64,000 nucleotides of DNA from Mucilaginibacter_A sp041088075. GTDB taxonomy: Bacteria > Bacteroidota > Bacteroidia > Sphingobacteriales > Sphingobacteriaceae. How positions within the stretch are numbered: the stretch's first letter is position 1; every line of letters begins with the position of its first letter. The stretch is from positions 1 through 64,000 of the forward strand of contig NZ_JBGCVY010000008.1 in assembly GCF_041088075.1 (NCBI RefSeq). Direction: 5' to 3'. Positions 9,126 through 17,969 of the stretch are shown here, piece by piece. Both the position numbers and the translations under genes were made by a program. The notes beneath the pieces are model-generated. The model searched no databases. It was not told where the DNA came from and was given only the letters and a program-made list of their open reading frames with translations.

Positions 9126-9368
9126 ATGTCCAATCAAAATCAATCCAATCAGTATCAAAAACCGGATGAAAACGGTGCAGATAAAAAACCTTCTGTGTAT
9201 AATGAACAACACGGTATTGGCGAAAATGACGAAAACCATACCAGCGGCGGCTATATCCATTATGATGATGTTGAAGATGGGGAAAGTTCGCAAAACTCAA
9301 CTGCCGGACAAGACGGCGAGGATGTGCACACCAATAACGAGGGGGGAACAAGCAGTGGCAGCGAGTAA
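9126..9368 (+). CDS. Small acidic Asn/Gly/Ser-rich protein, unknown function
   Basis: An 80-residue hydrophilic protein without cysteines, signal peptide or membrane segment. It is rich in Asn, Gln, Glu, Asp, Gly and Ser and is probably disordered. The frame ends 14 bases inside the following heavy-metal-binding gene, whose ribosome binding site lies in its last codons; that overlap supports translation of both. I do not recognise the family, and a chance frame cannot be excluded because low-complexity composition is weak evidence for coding. Confidence 0.55.
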   Translation: MSNQNQSNQYQKPDENGADKKPSVYNEQHGIGENDENHTSGGYIHYDDVEDGESSQNSTAGQDGEDVHTNNEGGTSSGSE

Positions 9369-9576
9369 AACTATTCTTTTTAAAACTTCGATGAAATGCG
9401 CCGGTTGTGTTGCATCAGTAACGCCAGGTTTGGATGCGTTAAAAGAAGTACGAAGCTGGAAAGCCGATGTAAGCGGCGCAGAAAAAACTTTAACCGTTGA
9501 CGCAGAAGAAACCGCCATACCCATAGTGGTTGCGGTTTTAGAGAAAGTCGGATTTAAGGCGGAACGGATTTCGTAG
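9355..9576 (+). CDS. Heavy-metal-associated (HMA) domain protein
   Basis: A 73-residue single HMA domain, probably a cytoplasmic copper-binding protein of the CopZ/Atx1 type. The metal site is MKCAGCVASV (CxxC near residues 15-18), followed by the ferredoxin-like beta-alpha-beta pattern and a C-terminal VLEKVGFKAE helix. I chose the GTG start at 9355 because GAGGGGGG lies a few bases upstream, an unusually strong ribosome binding site for this genome; the next ATG (9391) would cut into the domain. It overlaps the preceding small acidic gene by 14 bases. No copper ATPase is adjacent. Confidence 0.85.
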   Translation: MAASKTILFKTSMKCAGCVASVTPGLDALKEVRSWKADVSGAEKTLTVDAEETAIPIVVAVLEKVGFKAERIS

Positions 9577-9639
9577 TTTGTTTTTTTGTTTGGACTTCAA
9601 GTTTTGTCAAAACCGACAAAAATCTTGAATGAAACTTGG

Positions 9640-9691
9640 ATGATTTTTAGGTGGTAAAAACAGCATGCTGTTTTTACCACCTAAAAATCAT
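9640..9691. terminator. 52-bp perfect palindrome, bidirectional terminator
   Basis: Positions 9640-9665 are the exact reverse complement of 9666-9691, with no loop. The centre is two head-to-head copies of the ACAG form of the dispersed motif (9655-9666 and 9665-9676), each followed outward by the ACCACCTAAAAATCA extension. It sits between the converging HMA gene and ruvB. Confidence 0.85.
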
Positions 9692-9693
9692 TA

Positions 9694-10713
9694 TCAAAAC
9701 AAAGTTGGCGGCCCGCTTTTAATCCTGCCCAAATGTTTGTAAGCAATTTCGGTGCATTCGCGGCCGCGGGAAGTGCGCATCAAATAGCCTTCCTGGATCA
9801 AAAACGGTTCGTAAACTTCTTCAATTGTGCCTTCTTCTTCGCTTACGGCGGTGGCGATGGTTTTCAGGCCAACCGGCCCGCCTTTAAATTTATCAATAAT
9901 GGTCGAAAGGATTTTGTTGTCCATTTCGTCCAAACCGTGTTCATCCACGTTTAATGCATTCAGCGCAAATTTGGCAATCGGGATGTCAATCGTTCCGTTG
10001 CCTTTGATCTGGGCAAAATCCCGTGTTCTTCTTAATAAAGCGTTGGCAATACGTGGCGTTCCGCGGCTGCGGCGGGCAATTTCGTAAGCGCCTTCTTCGG
10101 CAATCGGTGTTTTTAAAATTTGTGCCGAACGAAGGATGATGGTGGTCAATAACTTCGCATCGTAGTATTGCAACCGGGCGTTGATGCCAAAACGGGCGCG
10201 CAGAGGAGCCGTTAACAAACCGGAACGTGTAGTAGCGCCAATCAGCGTAAAAGGGTTTAGCGAGATTTGAACCGAACGCGCGTTTGGGCCGGTTTCGAGC
10301 ATGATGTCAATCTTGTAATCTTCCATTGCCGAGTACAAATATTCTTCCACCAACGGGCTCAAACGGTGGATTTCATCAATAAACAAAATATCGCCGGATT
10401 CAAGATTGGTCAATAAACCGGCCAAATCGCCAGGTTTATCCAAAACCGGGCCGGAAGTAATTTTGATACCGGCGCCCATCTCGTTGGCAATAATGTGCGA
10501 AAGCGTGGTTTTCCCCAATCCCGGTGGGCCGTGCAGCAACACATGATCCAATGCTTCGCCGCGCATCCGCGCCGCCTGAACAAAAACGCTTAGGTTTTCC
10601 AGTATTTTTTCCTGTCCGGTAAAATCTTCAAAAACCTGCGGCCGCAGCACTTTTTCGATTTCTTTTTCTACCGAAGAAAGATGGTCAGGGTTTGGGTCGA
10701 GGTTTTGGTTCAT
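9694..10713 (-). CDS. ruvB: Holliday junction branch migration helicase RuvB
   Basis: The hexameric AAA+ motor that drives branch migration with RuvA at Holliday junctions during recombinational repair. The 339-residue length is standard. Visible are the N-terminal LRPQVFEDFTGQEK, Walker A GPPGLGKTT at 62-70, Walker B ILFIDEIHRL, sensor 1 GATTRSGLL, the arginine-finger region LRARFGI, and the C-terminal winged helix (GPVGLKTIATAVSEEEGTIEEVYEPFLIQEGYL). ruvA and ruvC are not adjacent, which is usual in Bacteroidota. The stop lies three bases from the 52-bp palindrome. Confidence 0.98.
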   Translation of the reverse strand: MNQNLDPNPDHLSSVEKEIEKVLRPQVFEDFTGQEKILENLSVFVQAARMRGEALDHVLLHGPPGLGKTTLSHIIANEMGAGIKITSGPVLDKPGDLAGLLTNLESGDILFIDEIHRLSPLVEEYLYSAMEDYKIDIMLETGPNARSVQISLNPFTLIGATTRSGLLTAPLRARFGINARLQYYDAKLLTTIILRSAQILKTPIAEEGAYEIARRSRGTPRIANALLRRTRDFAQIKGNGTIDIPIAKFALNALNVDEHGLDEMDNKILSTIIDKFKGGPVGLKTIATAVSEEEGTIEEVYEPFLIQEGYLMRTSRGRECTEIAYKHLGRIKSGPPTLF

Positions 10714-10912
10714 TTACCAACAAAATTAGTATTTTTTATTGGAAGGGAAGCGCGAAAAATGTAGGCTTGTTTAAATATTGTTCGGTTTATTTTCGATGCT
10801 TCTTTTATCTCATAAAAAACATTGGTTTTGAAGTTTTTGGCATTCTTTCATAAAAACAGAAACAAGGCTTACAAGCACAAAAGCGGCATTATGATTTTCT
10901 GCTTTTATATAT

Positions 10913-11047
10913 TTCATTGCCGTTGGCTTCAGCCAACGGATAAAATAAAGGCAGCAGCGGGCTTCAGCCAAAATTCATTTATATTATTTGGCTAAAGCCA
11001 ATTCCAGAATTCATGGCTACCCGTTGGCTAAAGCCAACGGCAATGAA
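10913..11047. repeat. Intergenic palindromic repeat (GGCTTCAGCC / GGCTAAAGCC type)
   Basis: The left arm (10913-10939: TTCATTGCCGTTGGCTTCAG, then CCAACGG) and right arm (11021-11047) are near-perfect inverted repeats. Each contains its own short hairpin, and a further pair of GGCTTCAGCC and GGCTAAAGCC units lies between them. Similar intergenic palindromes are widespread in Bacteroidota. It lies in the 400-base gap between ruvB and the glycosyltransferase gene, which holds no gene. Confidence 0.8.
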
Positions 11048-11119
11048 AAAAAATAGTATAAAATCGTTTTTAAAAAGGCACAGAAAAGCATCAATGAAAA
11101 TTGACCGATAAAAACAGCA

Positions 11120-11887
11120 TCAGTTGTTTTGCAACGTTTTTGTTTTTTTGGATTTGGTGTTTTGCGGATACTTTTTAAACCAACTGCTGGCCTTCATTTT
11201 CACCACGCCCAATATAGCTTCCTGGAATATTTTGGTTGACATTTTAGAAACGCCTTGCCTGCGGTCGGTAAAAATGATTGGCACTTCTACCACTTTAAAA
11301 CCGTGTTTGATCGCCGTAAATTTCATCTCGATCTGAAAAGCGTAACCCACAAATTCGATCTTGTCTAATTTGATGGTTTCTAAAACCTTGCGCCGATAAC
11401 ATTTAAAACCGGCAGTGGCATCTTGAACGTCAATCCCGGTAATAAAACGGACGTAAACCGAAGCAAAATAACTCATCATCACGCGGCTCATGGGCCAGTT
11501 GATCACATTAACGCCGTTGATGTAGCGCGAGCCGATAGCCACGTCCGCGCCATCAACGCAAGCCTGGCGCAAGCGCAAAAGGTCGTCCGGGTTGTGCGAA
11601 AAATCAGCATCCATCTCATAAATAAAATCGTAATGACGCGCAGTTGCCCATTTAAACCCGAAAATGTAAGCAGTTCCTAAACCTTGTTTCCCGGAACGTT
11701 CGTGCAAAAATAACGTGTCGGGATAGATCAGTTGAAGGTTTTTAACAATTTCTGCTGTTCCGTCCGGAGAGCCGTCGTCAATTACCAGCACATGAAAATC
11801 GTGCATCAGCGAAAATACTTTGTGCAAAATGCGTTCTATGTTTTCGCGTTCGTTGTAAGTAGGTATAATAACAAGACTGTCGGGCAC
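11120..11887 (-). CDS. Family 2 glycosyltransferase, dolichyl-phosphate mannose synthase-like
   Basis: A 255-residue GT-A enzyme of the polyprenol-phosphate hexose synthase group, which transfers a sugar from a nucleotide donor to a lipid-phosphate carrier at the inner face of the membrane. Motifs are VIIPTYNERENIE at the N-terminus, VIDDGSPDGTAEI, YEMDADFSHNPDDL containing the metal-binding DxD, GSRYINGV, and TAGFKCYRR followed by EFVGYAFQIEM, all typical of the DPM1 family. No membrane helices follow the catalytic domain, as in the short DPM1 type. The start codon is GTG (11887). A copy of the ACAG form of the dispersed motif touches the stop codon. Confidence 0.9.
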   Translation of the reverse strand: MPDSLVIIPTYNERENIERILHKVFSLMHDFHVLVIDDGSPDGTAEIVKNLQLIYPDTLFLHERSGKQGLGTAYIFGFKWATARHYDFIYEMDADFSHNPDDLLRLRQACVDGADVAIGSRYINGVNVINWPMSRVMMSYFASVYVRFITGIDVQDATAGFKCYRRKVLETIKLDKIEFVGYAFQIEMKFTAIKHGFKVVEVPIIFTDRRQGVSKMSTKIFQEAILGVVKMKASSWFKKYPQNTKSKKTKTLQNN

Positions 11888-11934
11888 GTGGAAAAAGCTG
11901 GTTTTATAAATGAATGATCTGGTACAATTTATTC

Positions 11935-13455
11935 TTAAACTATTGGGTTATCGGGATGGATTTCCTGAGTTTTATCGCCTTTGATATCCAACCCGTCGCC
12001 AATATGTTGTTCAACTAAGTAAGCCTTTTCTGTAATCCTCGGGCTTACAAGCAGGAATAGGACAAAGAAGAAAAGCATGATCCCGACGAACAGCCAAAAG
12101 TATTTTTCGTTATCTGCAAAAGCATAAAACAAGCCGCCTTTTGAACGGCCCACATTAATTATGGTGGTAAAAAAAGTACCGACAGAGTAAGTTAAATACC
12201 AAATCGCCGTCATCGTGCTTTTCATGGAAGGCGGAGATTGCGTATATGCATATTCCAAACCCGTAATCGAAACCATTACTTCTGCTGCTGAAAGCAACAA
12301 ATAAGCAAATATTTGCCACCATACAGAAGGGTGCATTCCTAACTCAACCTGGCGTTGCAACAAAGCAATGATGACGAAACTTAAAGCGGTTACAAAAAGG
12401 CCGGCGCCGATTTTACGTAAGGAAGTGAGCTTAATGCCCATTTTTTCTACTAACGGGTAAACGCCATAATTAAAAACCGGGATCATCAATAAAAGGAAAA
12501 TAGCATTGGCAGCTTGAACTTGTGAGGCTAATAATTTTATGCCGAAAATGCCCAAGTTCAAATCCAGCTTATCGGCTTGCAAGGCCCATTCGGATTGGTT
12601 CATGTCCCACATTCCCCAAAAAATTGGGATAAAGGCAAAAACCGACATCACACGCCAAACGGCTTTCATGGCATCAACTTTTTGTACGCCATATTTGGTT
12701 TCGGCAATTTGCCACGCAGTTTTGGTTTTGTCTTTGTTGCTGAAATAAGTCCTCAGCACAAAGAAATTAATGCTGATAAAATTGTCTTTTTTGATGCCTG
12801 TTGGCGGAACTTTTACATAACGTTTGTTGCCGGAATAAAAAATAACGGTTGCCAAAGCCATCAAAATCCCGGGGACGCCAAAGGCAACCGAAGCGCCGTA
12901 ATTTTTATACAAAACCGGGATCAGCAAAATACTAACTGTTGAACCGGCATTTATGCTAAAATAAAACCAGCCGTAAATACTGCTCATCAAATGCTGGTTT
13001 TTGTGGTCAAACTGATCGCCAACGTTGGCCGAAACGCAAGATTTAATGGCACCGGCCGCAAAGGCGATCACCATCATTCCGGTAATAAAACCAGGCAAAC
13101 TTTGGTCAAATATAGAAAGTACAAAATGGCCGAAAGTGTAAATGATAGAACCGATCAGGATAACGCGGTATTTTCCGAAAAACCAATCGGCCAAGATTCC
13201 TCCTAAAACCGGCGTAAAATAAACCAAGGTAGAAAAAGCATGCGTGTAAGCGTTGGATTTTGCTTCCGCTTCGTTTGTTAGGTTGGCCAAACCATGCGGG
13301 TTAAAAAACTGATGGACCAAAAAGATGGCCAGGATGCTGCGCATGCCGTAAAAACTAAACCTTTCGGAAAATTCGTTGCCAATTATAAAAGGTATGCTGC
13401 GCGGGATCCTTGCTTTTTTTAACGACGTAGATTCTACTATAGACGTGTCTGGCAT
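11935..13455 (-). CDS. POT/PTR family proton-dependent oligopeptide transporter
   Basis: An inner-membrane MFS transporter of 506 residues that imports di- and tripeptides with protons. The PTR2 signature is clear near the N-terminus: IGNEFSERFSFYGMRSIL (the ExxERFxYYG motif), followed by YFTPVLGGILADWFFGKYRVI. Helices continue to the C-terminus with the later motif FAYLLLSAAEVMVSITGLEYAYTQSPPSMKS. Roughly 12-14 membrane segments are present. It is the upstream neighbour of the glycosyltransferase gene on the same strand, 47 bases apart, but the functions are unrelated. Confidence 0.93.
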   Translation of the reverse strand: MPDTSIVESTSLKKARIPRSIPFIIGNEFSERFSFYGMRSILAIFLVHQFFNPHGLANLTNEAEAKSNAYTHAFSTLVYFTPVLGGILADWFFGKYRVILIGSIIYTFGHFVLSIFDQSLPGFITGMMVIAFAAGAIKSCVSANVGDQFDHKNQHLMSSIYGWFYFSINAGSTVSILLIPVLYKNYGASVAFGVPGILMALATVIFYSGNKRYVKVPPTGIKKDNFISINFFVLRTYFSNKDKTKTAWQIAETKYGVQKVDAMKAVWRVMSVFAFIPIFWGMWDMNQSEWALQADKLDLNLGIFGIKLLASQVQAANAIFLLLMIPVFNYGVYPLVEKMGIKLTSLRKIGAGLFVTALSFVIIALLQRQVELGMHPSVWWQIFAYLLLSAAEVMVSITGLEYAYTQSPPSMKSTMTAIWYLTYSVGTFFTTIINVGRSKGGLFYAFADNEKYFWLFVGIMLFFFVLFLLVSPRITEKAYLVEQHIGDGLDIKGDKTQEIHPDNPIV

Positions 13456-13532
13456 GTGTTGGATTAGATTTTTTCTAAATTAAAGCAAAATTGATGATAA
13501 AAACATGCGTTTTTTAACATTTAACAATTCAT

Positions 13533-14525
13533 TTAACTCTTTTTAACACTGTTTTTGATTGATAATGAAGAACTTGGCTTTTTTTTGACCGTTGTTGCCG
13601 AACCAGTCTGTTGTTTTCTCGGGTCAACATAACCTTCGTCGCGGTCTTCCGGGATGTTGCGCATATCCAAATCCTGCACCAAATTCCATTTGCCGTTTTT
13701 AAGCTGATAACCATCGTATGTTAAATCCGGGCCGTAAAAACTGCGGTCAACTTTCACTTTCGGATCGGGCGGCGCCAAATGATCAAACACAATCAACTGC
13801 CTGTCGGGTACGTAGCGCAACAGCATCGAAGCCTGGCGGCTGTATTCAAAAACAATCCGCTTTTTATTTTTCTCGTCGGCAAAAACCGGCAGGCCAAAAA
13901 CCGGCATACTGTTTTTATAGGATAAAATTTCGATTACTTTTTTGGTGCTTTTAACCGTGTTGCCTTTCCAGCCTAGCAAAACGTAATAGGGTTTTTCATT
14001 TCCGGCCTTGATGATTTTGTAATACTGCGCGCCATACCACTTTTGCGGCGTTAGAACAGAATCTTCGGGGCTGGGAAGAAAAGGCGTATAATCCGTCAGC
14101 GGGTACAGTTTCAGTTCATCTTTCGTATTCATTTGGATGGAACCGTAATACCGGAAACTGCCGTCTTCGTTCATCACATGCCAGGAAAAAATACGGAATT
14201 GGTTATCGGGCGAATACAACAACGATACTGTTTTTACCGAGTCAAATTTGTACTTGTACGAACCCGGGATTTTTAAAGCCGCAACCAAAGTGCGGATAAA
14301 ATGATAATTGGCATTTTTGCGTTCCAGGTCGTTTTCGTTATTTACCAAAGTAAAGCCCAAAGTTTTTAAGCTGTCTTCGTAACTTTTTATTTTGTTTTGG
14401 TTTGCAATTTCGGTTTGTCCAAAAGTTTTGAATTGGATCAAAGTAAAGGCCATCAAAACGAAAAGTTTTTTTTGCAAGTGTACAAATTGTATCCAAGTTT
14501 GTAAACGACAATTCCAATTGTTCAT
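13533..14525 (-). CDS. Exported protein of unknown function
   Basis: A 330-residue protein with a hydrophobic N-terminal segment near residues 20-36 ending FGQ, resembling a Bacteroidota signal peptide. If so, the true start may be the internal ATG at MAFTLIQF. The rest is rich in aromatic and charged residues, alternating short beta-like stretches (SVKTVSLLYSPDNQFRIFSWHV, GSIQMNTKDELKLYPL, YYVLLGWKG), and ends in a Lys/Ser-rich tail. I do not recognise a named domain. Two copies of the ACAG form of the dispersed motif lie within the coding region (13906-13917 and 14225-14236). Confidence 0.75.
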   Translation of the reverse strand: MNNWNCRLQTWIQFVHLQKKLFVLMAFTLIQFKTFGQTEIANQNKIKSYEDSLKTLGFTLVNNENDLERKNANYHFIRTLVAALKIPGSYKYKFDSVKTVSLLYSPDNQFRIFSWHVMNEDGSFRYYGSIQMNTKDELKLYPLTDYTPFLPSPEDSVLTPQKWYGAQYYKIIKAGNEKPYYVLLGWKGNTVKSTKKVIEILSYKNSMPVFGLPVFADEKNKKRIVFEYSRQASMLLRYVPDRQLIVFDHLAPPDPKVKVDRSFYGPDLTYDGYQLKNGKWNLVQDLDMRNIPEDRDEGYVDPRKQQTGSATTVKKKPSSSLSIKNSVKKS

Positions 14526-14837
14526 TTTAATTAATTAAAATTTTACCGTCAAGATTTGTTTAAATCTTGTCCAAATATTTCGTATGCTTCTTTTACCACC
14601 TAAAAATCATTGCCTTATTTCGGTTTCAGAAACAATACAATAATGGATACAGAATTTATAGGCATAAAAGAAGTATTAACATTTTTCTTATACAAATTAA
14701 AAAACAGGCTCTGAATATAAACGAAAGTTTTCTTGATAACGTGTAGCTTGTAAATTTTCTCAACCCAAACTTTATTCATTTTTAAATCCAATTTAGATCC
14801 AAAACTAAACAGCCATACTGTTTTTATGCCACTAAAA
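14526..14837. other. Intergenic region with inverted motif pair
   Basis: The 312-base gap contains no credible gene. It holds an outward-facing pair of GAAG-form motifs (14584-14595 on the reverse strand, 14665-14676 on the forward strand) and one ACAG-form copy (14815-14826) close to the end of the next gene. Confidence 0.7.
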
Positions 14838-15347
14838 TTAGTGTGCCGCCGCTGCTCTTCTGCGTCGCCTTAAAGTTATCAAATGTGTTCCCAAAAAAAC
14901 CAAAAGCAGGGGCAAAGTTTGGGGCTGTAGATTTTTTTCAAAAGCAATATCCATTGTTCCCGAAAAAAAATGTGGTTGAACAGTTGCAATTTGCTTTTGC
15001 TGATCATCCAACCAAAAATATTTCCGCTTCCAGAATGAAGGGCGCGAAAACGTAAATTTGCTTCCGTTTGCCAAATGCAATTCCGCGTTCCTGCCGAACC
15101 ATTTCATTCTTAATTCCCCAACGGCTAAACTGTTTTCATCGGTTATAGAAATCGTGCGGCTAAAGAATTTTTGCTGAAAAACCCAGGAAGCCGATGCTGT
15201 TTTTACCACTGCTTTTTTGGTGAAAAAGTAAGGGTAAACCAGCTCGCCGTAAGTTGCTTTTCCGTCTGTCAGTTCAAATTTGGCGCGAAACCAACCGGTT
15301 CTGATGATTTTTAAATTGAATGCCGAAGCAGGAAACGGGCTGTACAT
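14838..15347 (-). CDS. Hypothetical protein with C-terminal hydrophobic segment
   Basis: A 169-residue protein. Residues 8-130 look beta-rich, with alternating short strands (FELTDGKATYGELVYP, FFSRTISITDENSLAVGELRMKW, NAELHLANGSKFTFSR, KQIATVQPHFF). This order recalls tubby-like/LURP-one barrels, but that is only an impression. Residues 146-158 (LPLLLVFLGTHLI) could be a membrane anchor, followed by a very basic RRRRRR tail. No family is assigned. A copy of the ACAG-form motif (15194-15205) is within the coding region and encodes VKTAS. Confidence 0.7.
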   Translation of the reverse strand: MYSPFPASAFNLKIIRTGWFRAKFELTDGKATYGELVYPYFFTKKAVVKTASASWVFQQKFFSRTISITDENSLAVGELRMKWFGRNAELHLANGSKFTFSRPSFWKRKYFWLDDQQKQIATVQPHFFSGTMDIAFEKNLQPQTLPLLLVFLGTHLITLRRRRRAAAAH

Positions 15348-15428
15348 ACGCTTTTGATTTCACTAAATATAACAAGGAAAACCCATAAAACAGAAACTTA
15401 TCTTAAATTTGATGGGTAATGATTTTTG

Positions 15429-17495
15429 ATGGCTATACTTAACTCTTCCCGACAGAAAGCATTGATGCGGAAATTTGCCATGAACATCAAGTTTTTGATG
15501 ATGTTCACCGCCGTAATTGTGATCATTTTTACGCTGCCCAAACAGGCCAAGTTTCGGTTTGAATATGGCAAAGGCCGGATTTGGAACCAGAAAGACCTGA
15601 TCTCGCCCTACAACTTTGCCATCCTGAAAACCAATGTCGAACTGGATGCCGACCGGGAAGCCGCTTTGCGAAGTATCAGCCCGATCTATGGATACAATCC
15701 AAACATTGAAAAGCAGGAACTGGAAAATTTCCGGAACGATTTCGAGATCAAATGGCACAACGCGGCATTGAACGAAAAACAAAAAGAAGCTTATTTAAAA
15801 TTAGGAACAGCACTGCTTAGCAACGTTTATCAAAAAGGCGTGCTGGCTTTGAACAAAAGGTTCCAGCATTCGGGCGAAAATTACGACGTAACTATTTTAA
15901 ACAACAAGATTGCCCAGACTAAAAACACGGCCGAAATTTTTACCCGCGAAAGGGCGTTGAATTACTGCGACCAGGTGCTGGGCCAGCGCCACGACCTGGA
16001 CAAGTCGTTTTTGATCGGTTTGCTGCAAGACCACATCCAATACAATTTAAGTTATGATAACCCGCTGACCTTGCAGTTGGAAAACGAAACGCTGGATGGG
16101 CTTTCGCAAACGCGCGGCATGGTGCAAAAAGGCGAACTGATTGTGGCCAAAGGTTCTGTTATCAACCAGGATGTTTACCAGAAATTAGAATCGTTTAAAA
16201 AAGCTTTTGAAGATAACGTTCATATCAGCGGCGACAAAAGAATGGTTTTGCTGGGACAGTTTTTGCTGGTTTTCTTGGTCATAACCCTGCTGCTGTTTTT
16301 TTTATACCTTTTTCGCCGCGACATTTATAACGATAACCGCTTGGTCGGGCTGATTTTGCTGGTGATCACCTCGATGCTGGTAACGCTTTCCTGGGCCATC
16401 CGTTTCCAAATCCCAAATTTATACTACATCCCGTATTGCATTGTGCCGATCATCATCCGCATTTTGTTTGATACACGGTTGGCGCTCAACATCCATTTGC
16501 TGGTGGTTTTGGTGGCCGGTTTTTTTGTGCCCAACAGTTTTGAGTTTGCTTTTTATGAATTGACGGCCGGCATGGTTGCCATTTATAGTATTAAAAATTT
16601 GATCCGCAGAGAACAATTTTTGATCTCGGCCTTGCTGATTGCAGGCTGTTATTTGGTTTCTTTTCTGGGGATTTCGTTTATCCGCGAAGGAAGTTTCAGT
16701 TCGATTGACTGGAACGATTTCCTGCCTTTTGTGGTGAGTGTTTTGCTAACGCTGCTGGCTTATCCTTTGATTTATGCTTTCGAAAAAGTGTTTGGCATCA
16801 CTTCGGATATTACGCTGATCGAACTGACCAATACCAATTCGCCCGTGCTTCGGGACTTGGCTTTTAAAGCACCTGGCACTTTTCAACATTCTTTGCAAGT
16901 TGCCAACCTGGCCGAAACCGCCATTTACACCATCGGCGGAAACGCGTTGTTGGTGAGGGCAGGGGCTTTGTACCACGATATTGGCAAGGTAGAAAACCCG
17001 CAATATTTTATCGAAAACCAAAACCAGGGCTTCAACCCGCACGATAAACTTTCGTATGAAGAAAGCGCGCGGGTCATCATCCGCCATGTGCAAAAAGGCG
17101 TGGAGCTGGCGCGAAAAAAAAACCTGCCCGAAATCATTGTTGATTTTATCCGCACGCACCACGGCAACACGCGGGTGGACTATTTTTACCAGTCTTTTTT
17201 AAAAAACTTCCCTGAAAAACTGGTAGACGAAAATATTTTTAAATATCCCGGCCCAATCCCTTTTTCCAAAGAAACCGGTGTTTTAATGCTCGCCGATTCG
17301 GTGGAAGCCGCTTCACGTGCCTTAAAAGAACCCAACTTTAAATCCATTAACGATTTGGTTGACAAGTTGGTAAACTACAAATTAGACCAGGGGCAATTGA
17401 AAAACAGCAACATCACTTTAAAAGAAATTGAGACCGTAAAAGATATTTTTAAAAAGATGCTGATGAGCATTTACCACGTGCGGATTGATTATTGA
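15429..17495 (+). CDS. pgpH: PgpH-type 7TM HD phosphohydrolase (c-di-AMP phosphodiesterase)
   Basis: A membrane protein of 688 residues with the three-part PgpH plan. There is an N-terminal transmembrane helix with an extracytoplasmic 7TMR-HDED region (FRFEYGKGRIWNQKDLISPYNF onward), a block of about seven helices in the middle (roughly residues 275-460), and a cytoplasmic HD domain at the C-terminus. The HD motif is ALYHDIGKVENPQYF, preceded by FKAPGTFQHSLQVANLAE and followed by FIRTHHGNT. PgpH proteins degrade the second messenger c-di-AMP. The start is ATG 15429, not the TTG just before it. The tRNA-Ser gene follows, with its own promoter. Confidence 0.88.
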   Translation: MAILNSSRQKALMRKFAMNIKFLMMFTAVIVIIFTLPKQAKFRFEYGKGRIWNQKDLISPYNFAILKTNVELDADREAALRSISPIYGYNPNIEKQELENFRNDFEIKWHNAALNEKQKEAYLKLGTALLSNVYQKGVLALNKRFQHSGENYDVTILNNKIAQTKNTAEIFTRERALNYCDQVLGQRHDLDKSFLIGLLQDHIQYNLSYDNPLTLQLENETLDGLSQTRGMVQKGELIVAKGSVINQDVYQKLESFKKAFEDNVHISGDKRMVLLGQFLLVFLVITLLLFFLYLFRRDIYNDNRLVGLILLVITSMLVTLSWAIRFQIPNLYYIPYCIVPIIIRILFDTRLALNIHLLVVLVAGFFVPNSFEFAFYELTAGMVAIYSIKNLIRREQFLISALLIAGCYLVSFLGISFIREGSFSSIDWNDFLPFVVSVLLTLLAYPLIYAFEKVFGITSDITLIELTNTNSPVLRDLAFKAPGTFQHSLQVANLAETAIYTIGGNALLVRAGALYHDIGKVENPQYFIENQNQGFNPHDKLSYEESARVIIRHVQKGVELARKKNLPEIIVDFIRTHHGNTRVDYFYQSFLKNFPEKLVDENIFKYPGPIPFSKETGVLMLADSVEAASRALKEPNFKSINDLVDKLVNYKLDQGQLKNSNITLKEIETVKDIFKKMLMSIYHVRIDY

Positions 17496-17503
17496 TAATA
17501 TTT

Positions 17504-17533
17504 TTTGACGGGAAAAGTGAATTGCTATATTTG
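17504..17533 (+). promoter_or_regulatory. Promoter of tRNA-Ser, Bacteroidota type
   Basis: TTTG at 17504-17507 and TATATTTG at 17526-17533 with an 18-base spacer match the TTTG / TAnnTTTG promoter consensus of Bacteroidota. The -7 element lies 35 bases before the tRNA. Confidence 0.7.
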
Positions 17534-17567
17534 CAGCCTCAAAAAAGCGTTGCTGCAAAAGCAAAAA

Positions 17568-17654
17568 GGTGAGGTGCCTGAGAGGCCGAAAGGATCAGTT
17601 TGCTAAACTGACGTACGGGAAACTGTACCGAGGGTTCGAATCCCTCCCTCACCG
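17568..17654 (+). tRNA. tRNA-Ser(GCT)
   Basis: Acceptor arms GGTGAGG (17568-17574) and CCTCACC (17647-17653) pair fully. The T arm is GAGGG-TTCGAAT-CCCTC. The anticodon arm is TCAGT-TTGCTAA-ACTGA with anticodon GCT at 17602-17604, reading AGC and AGU serine codons. A long variable arm (GTACGGGAAACTGTAC) confirms the class II serine type. G at 17654 is the discriminator; CCA is not encoded. Confidence 0.96.
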
Positions 17655-17676
17655 CAATCTATTAAAAACCTGTCGT

Positions 17677-17710
17677 AGCCTTTAAATCTAAGATTTAGAG
17701 GCTTTTTTTA
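17677..17710 (+). terminator. Terminator after tRNA-Ser
   Basis: AGCCTTTAAATCT pairs with AGATTTAGAGGCT with one mismatch, followed by seven T. It ends the tRNA transcript. Confidence 0.75.
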
Positions 17711-17743
17711 TAATCAAATTTTTTAGTGTAGGTTTTTGAAATT

Positions 17744-17913
17744 GAACTTGTTTAAAATTTTTTTTCCGGCCTCTTTTTGGCTGATGCTTCTTTTACCCTA
17801 TAAAAATTGGTGCTTATCAGCCTTAACAAATCAAATCAAAACCAGGCAATACCAATTTTTATAGGGTAAAAGAAGCATGGCGTAAAGCACAAAAGAATAA
17901 GTTTAAACAAGTC
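17744..17913. repeat. MITE-like composite repeat with outer TTGTTTAAA ends
   Basis: The outer ends GAACTTGTTTAAA and TTTAAACAAGTC are inverted. Inside, two GAAG-form motifs face outward (17784-17795 reverse, 17867-17878 forward), each with an inner extension (CCCTATAAAAATTGGT and its complement). The same plan is seen near 24591, 35279 and 37296. It is noncoding. Confidence 0.7.
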
Positions 17914-17969
17914 CATTGATTAGCGCGACAAATTTTTATCAAATCCTTTTATTTTTAAAACCGATACCG

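Noticed and set aside
10913..11047. GGCTTCAGCC palindrome considered as an attachment site or integron site
   Set aside because: No integrase, cassette or target duplication is visible; it fits a common intergenic repeat.
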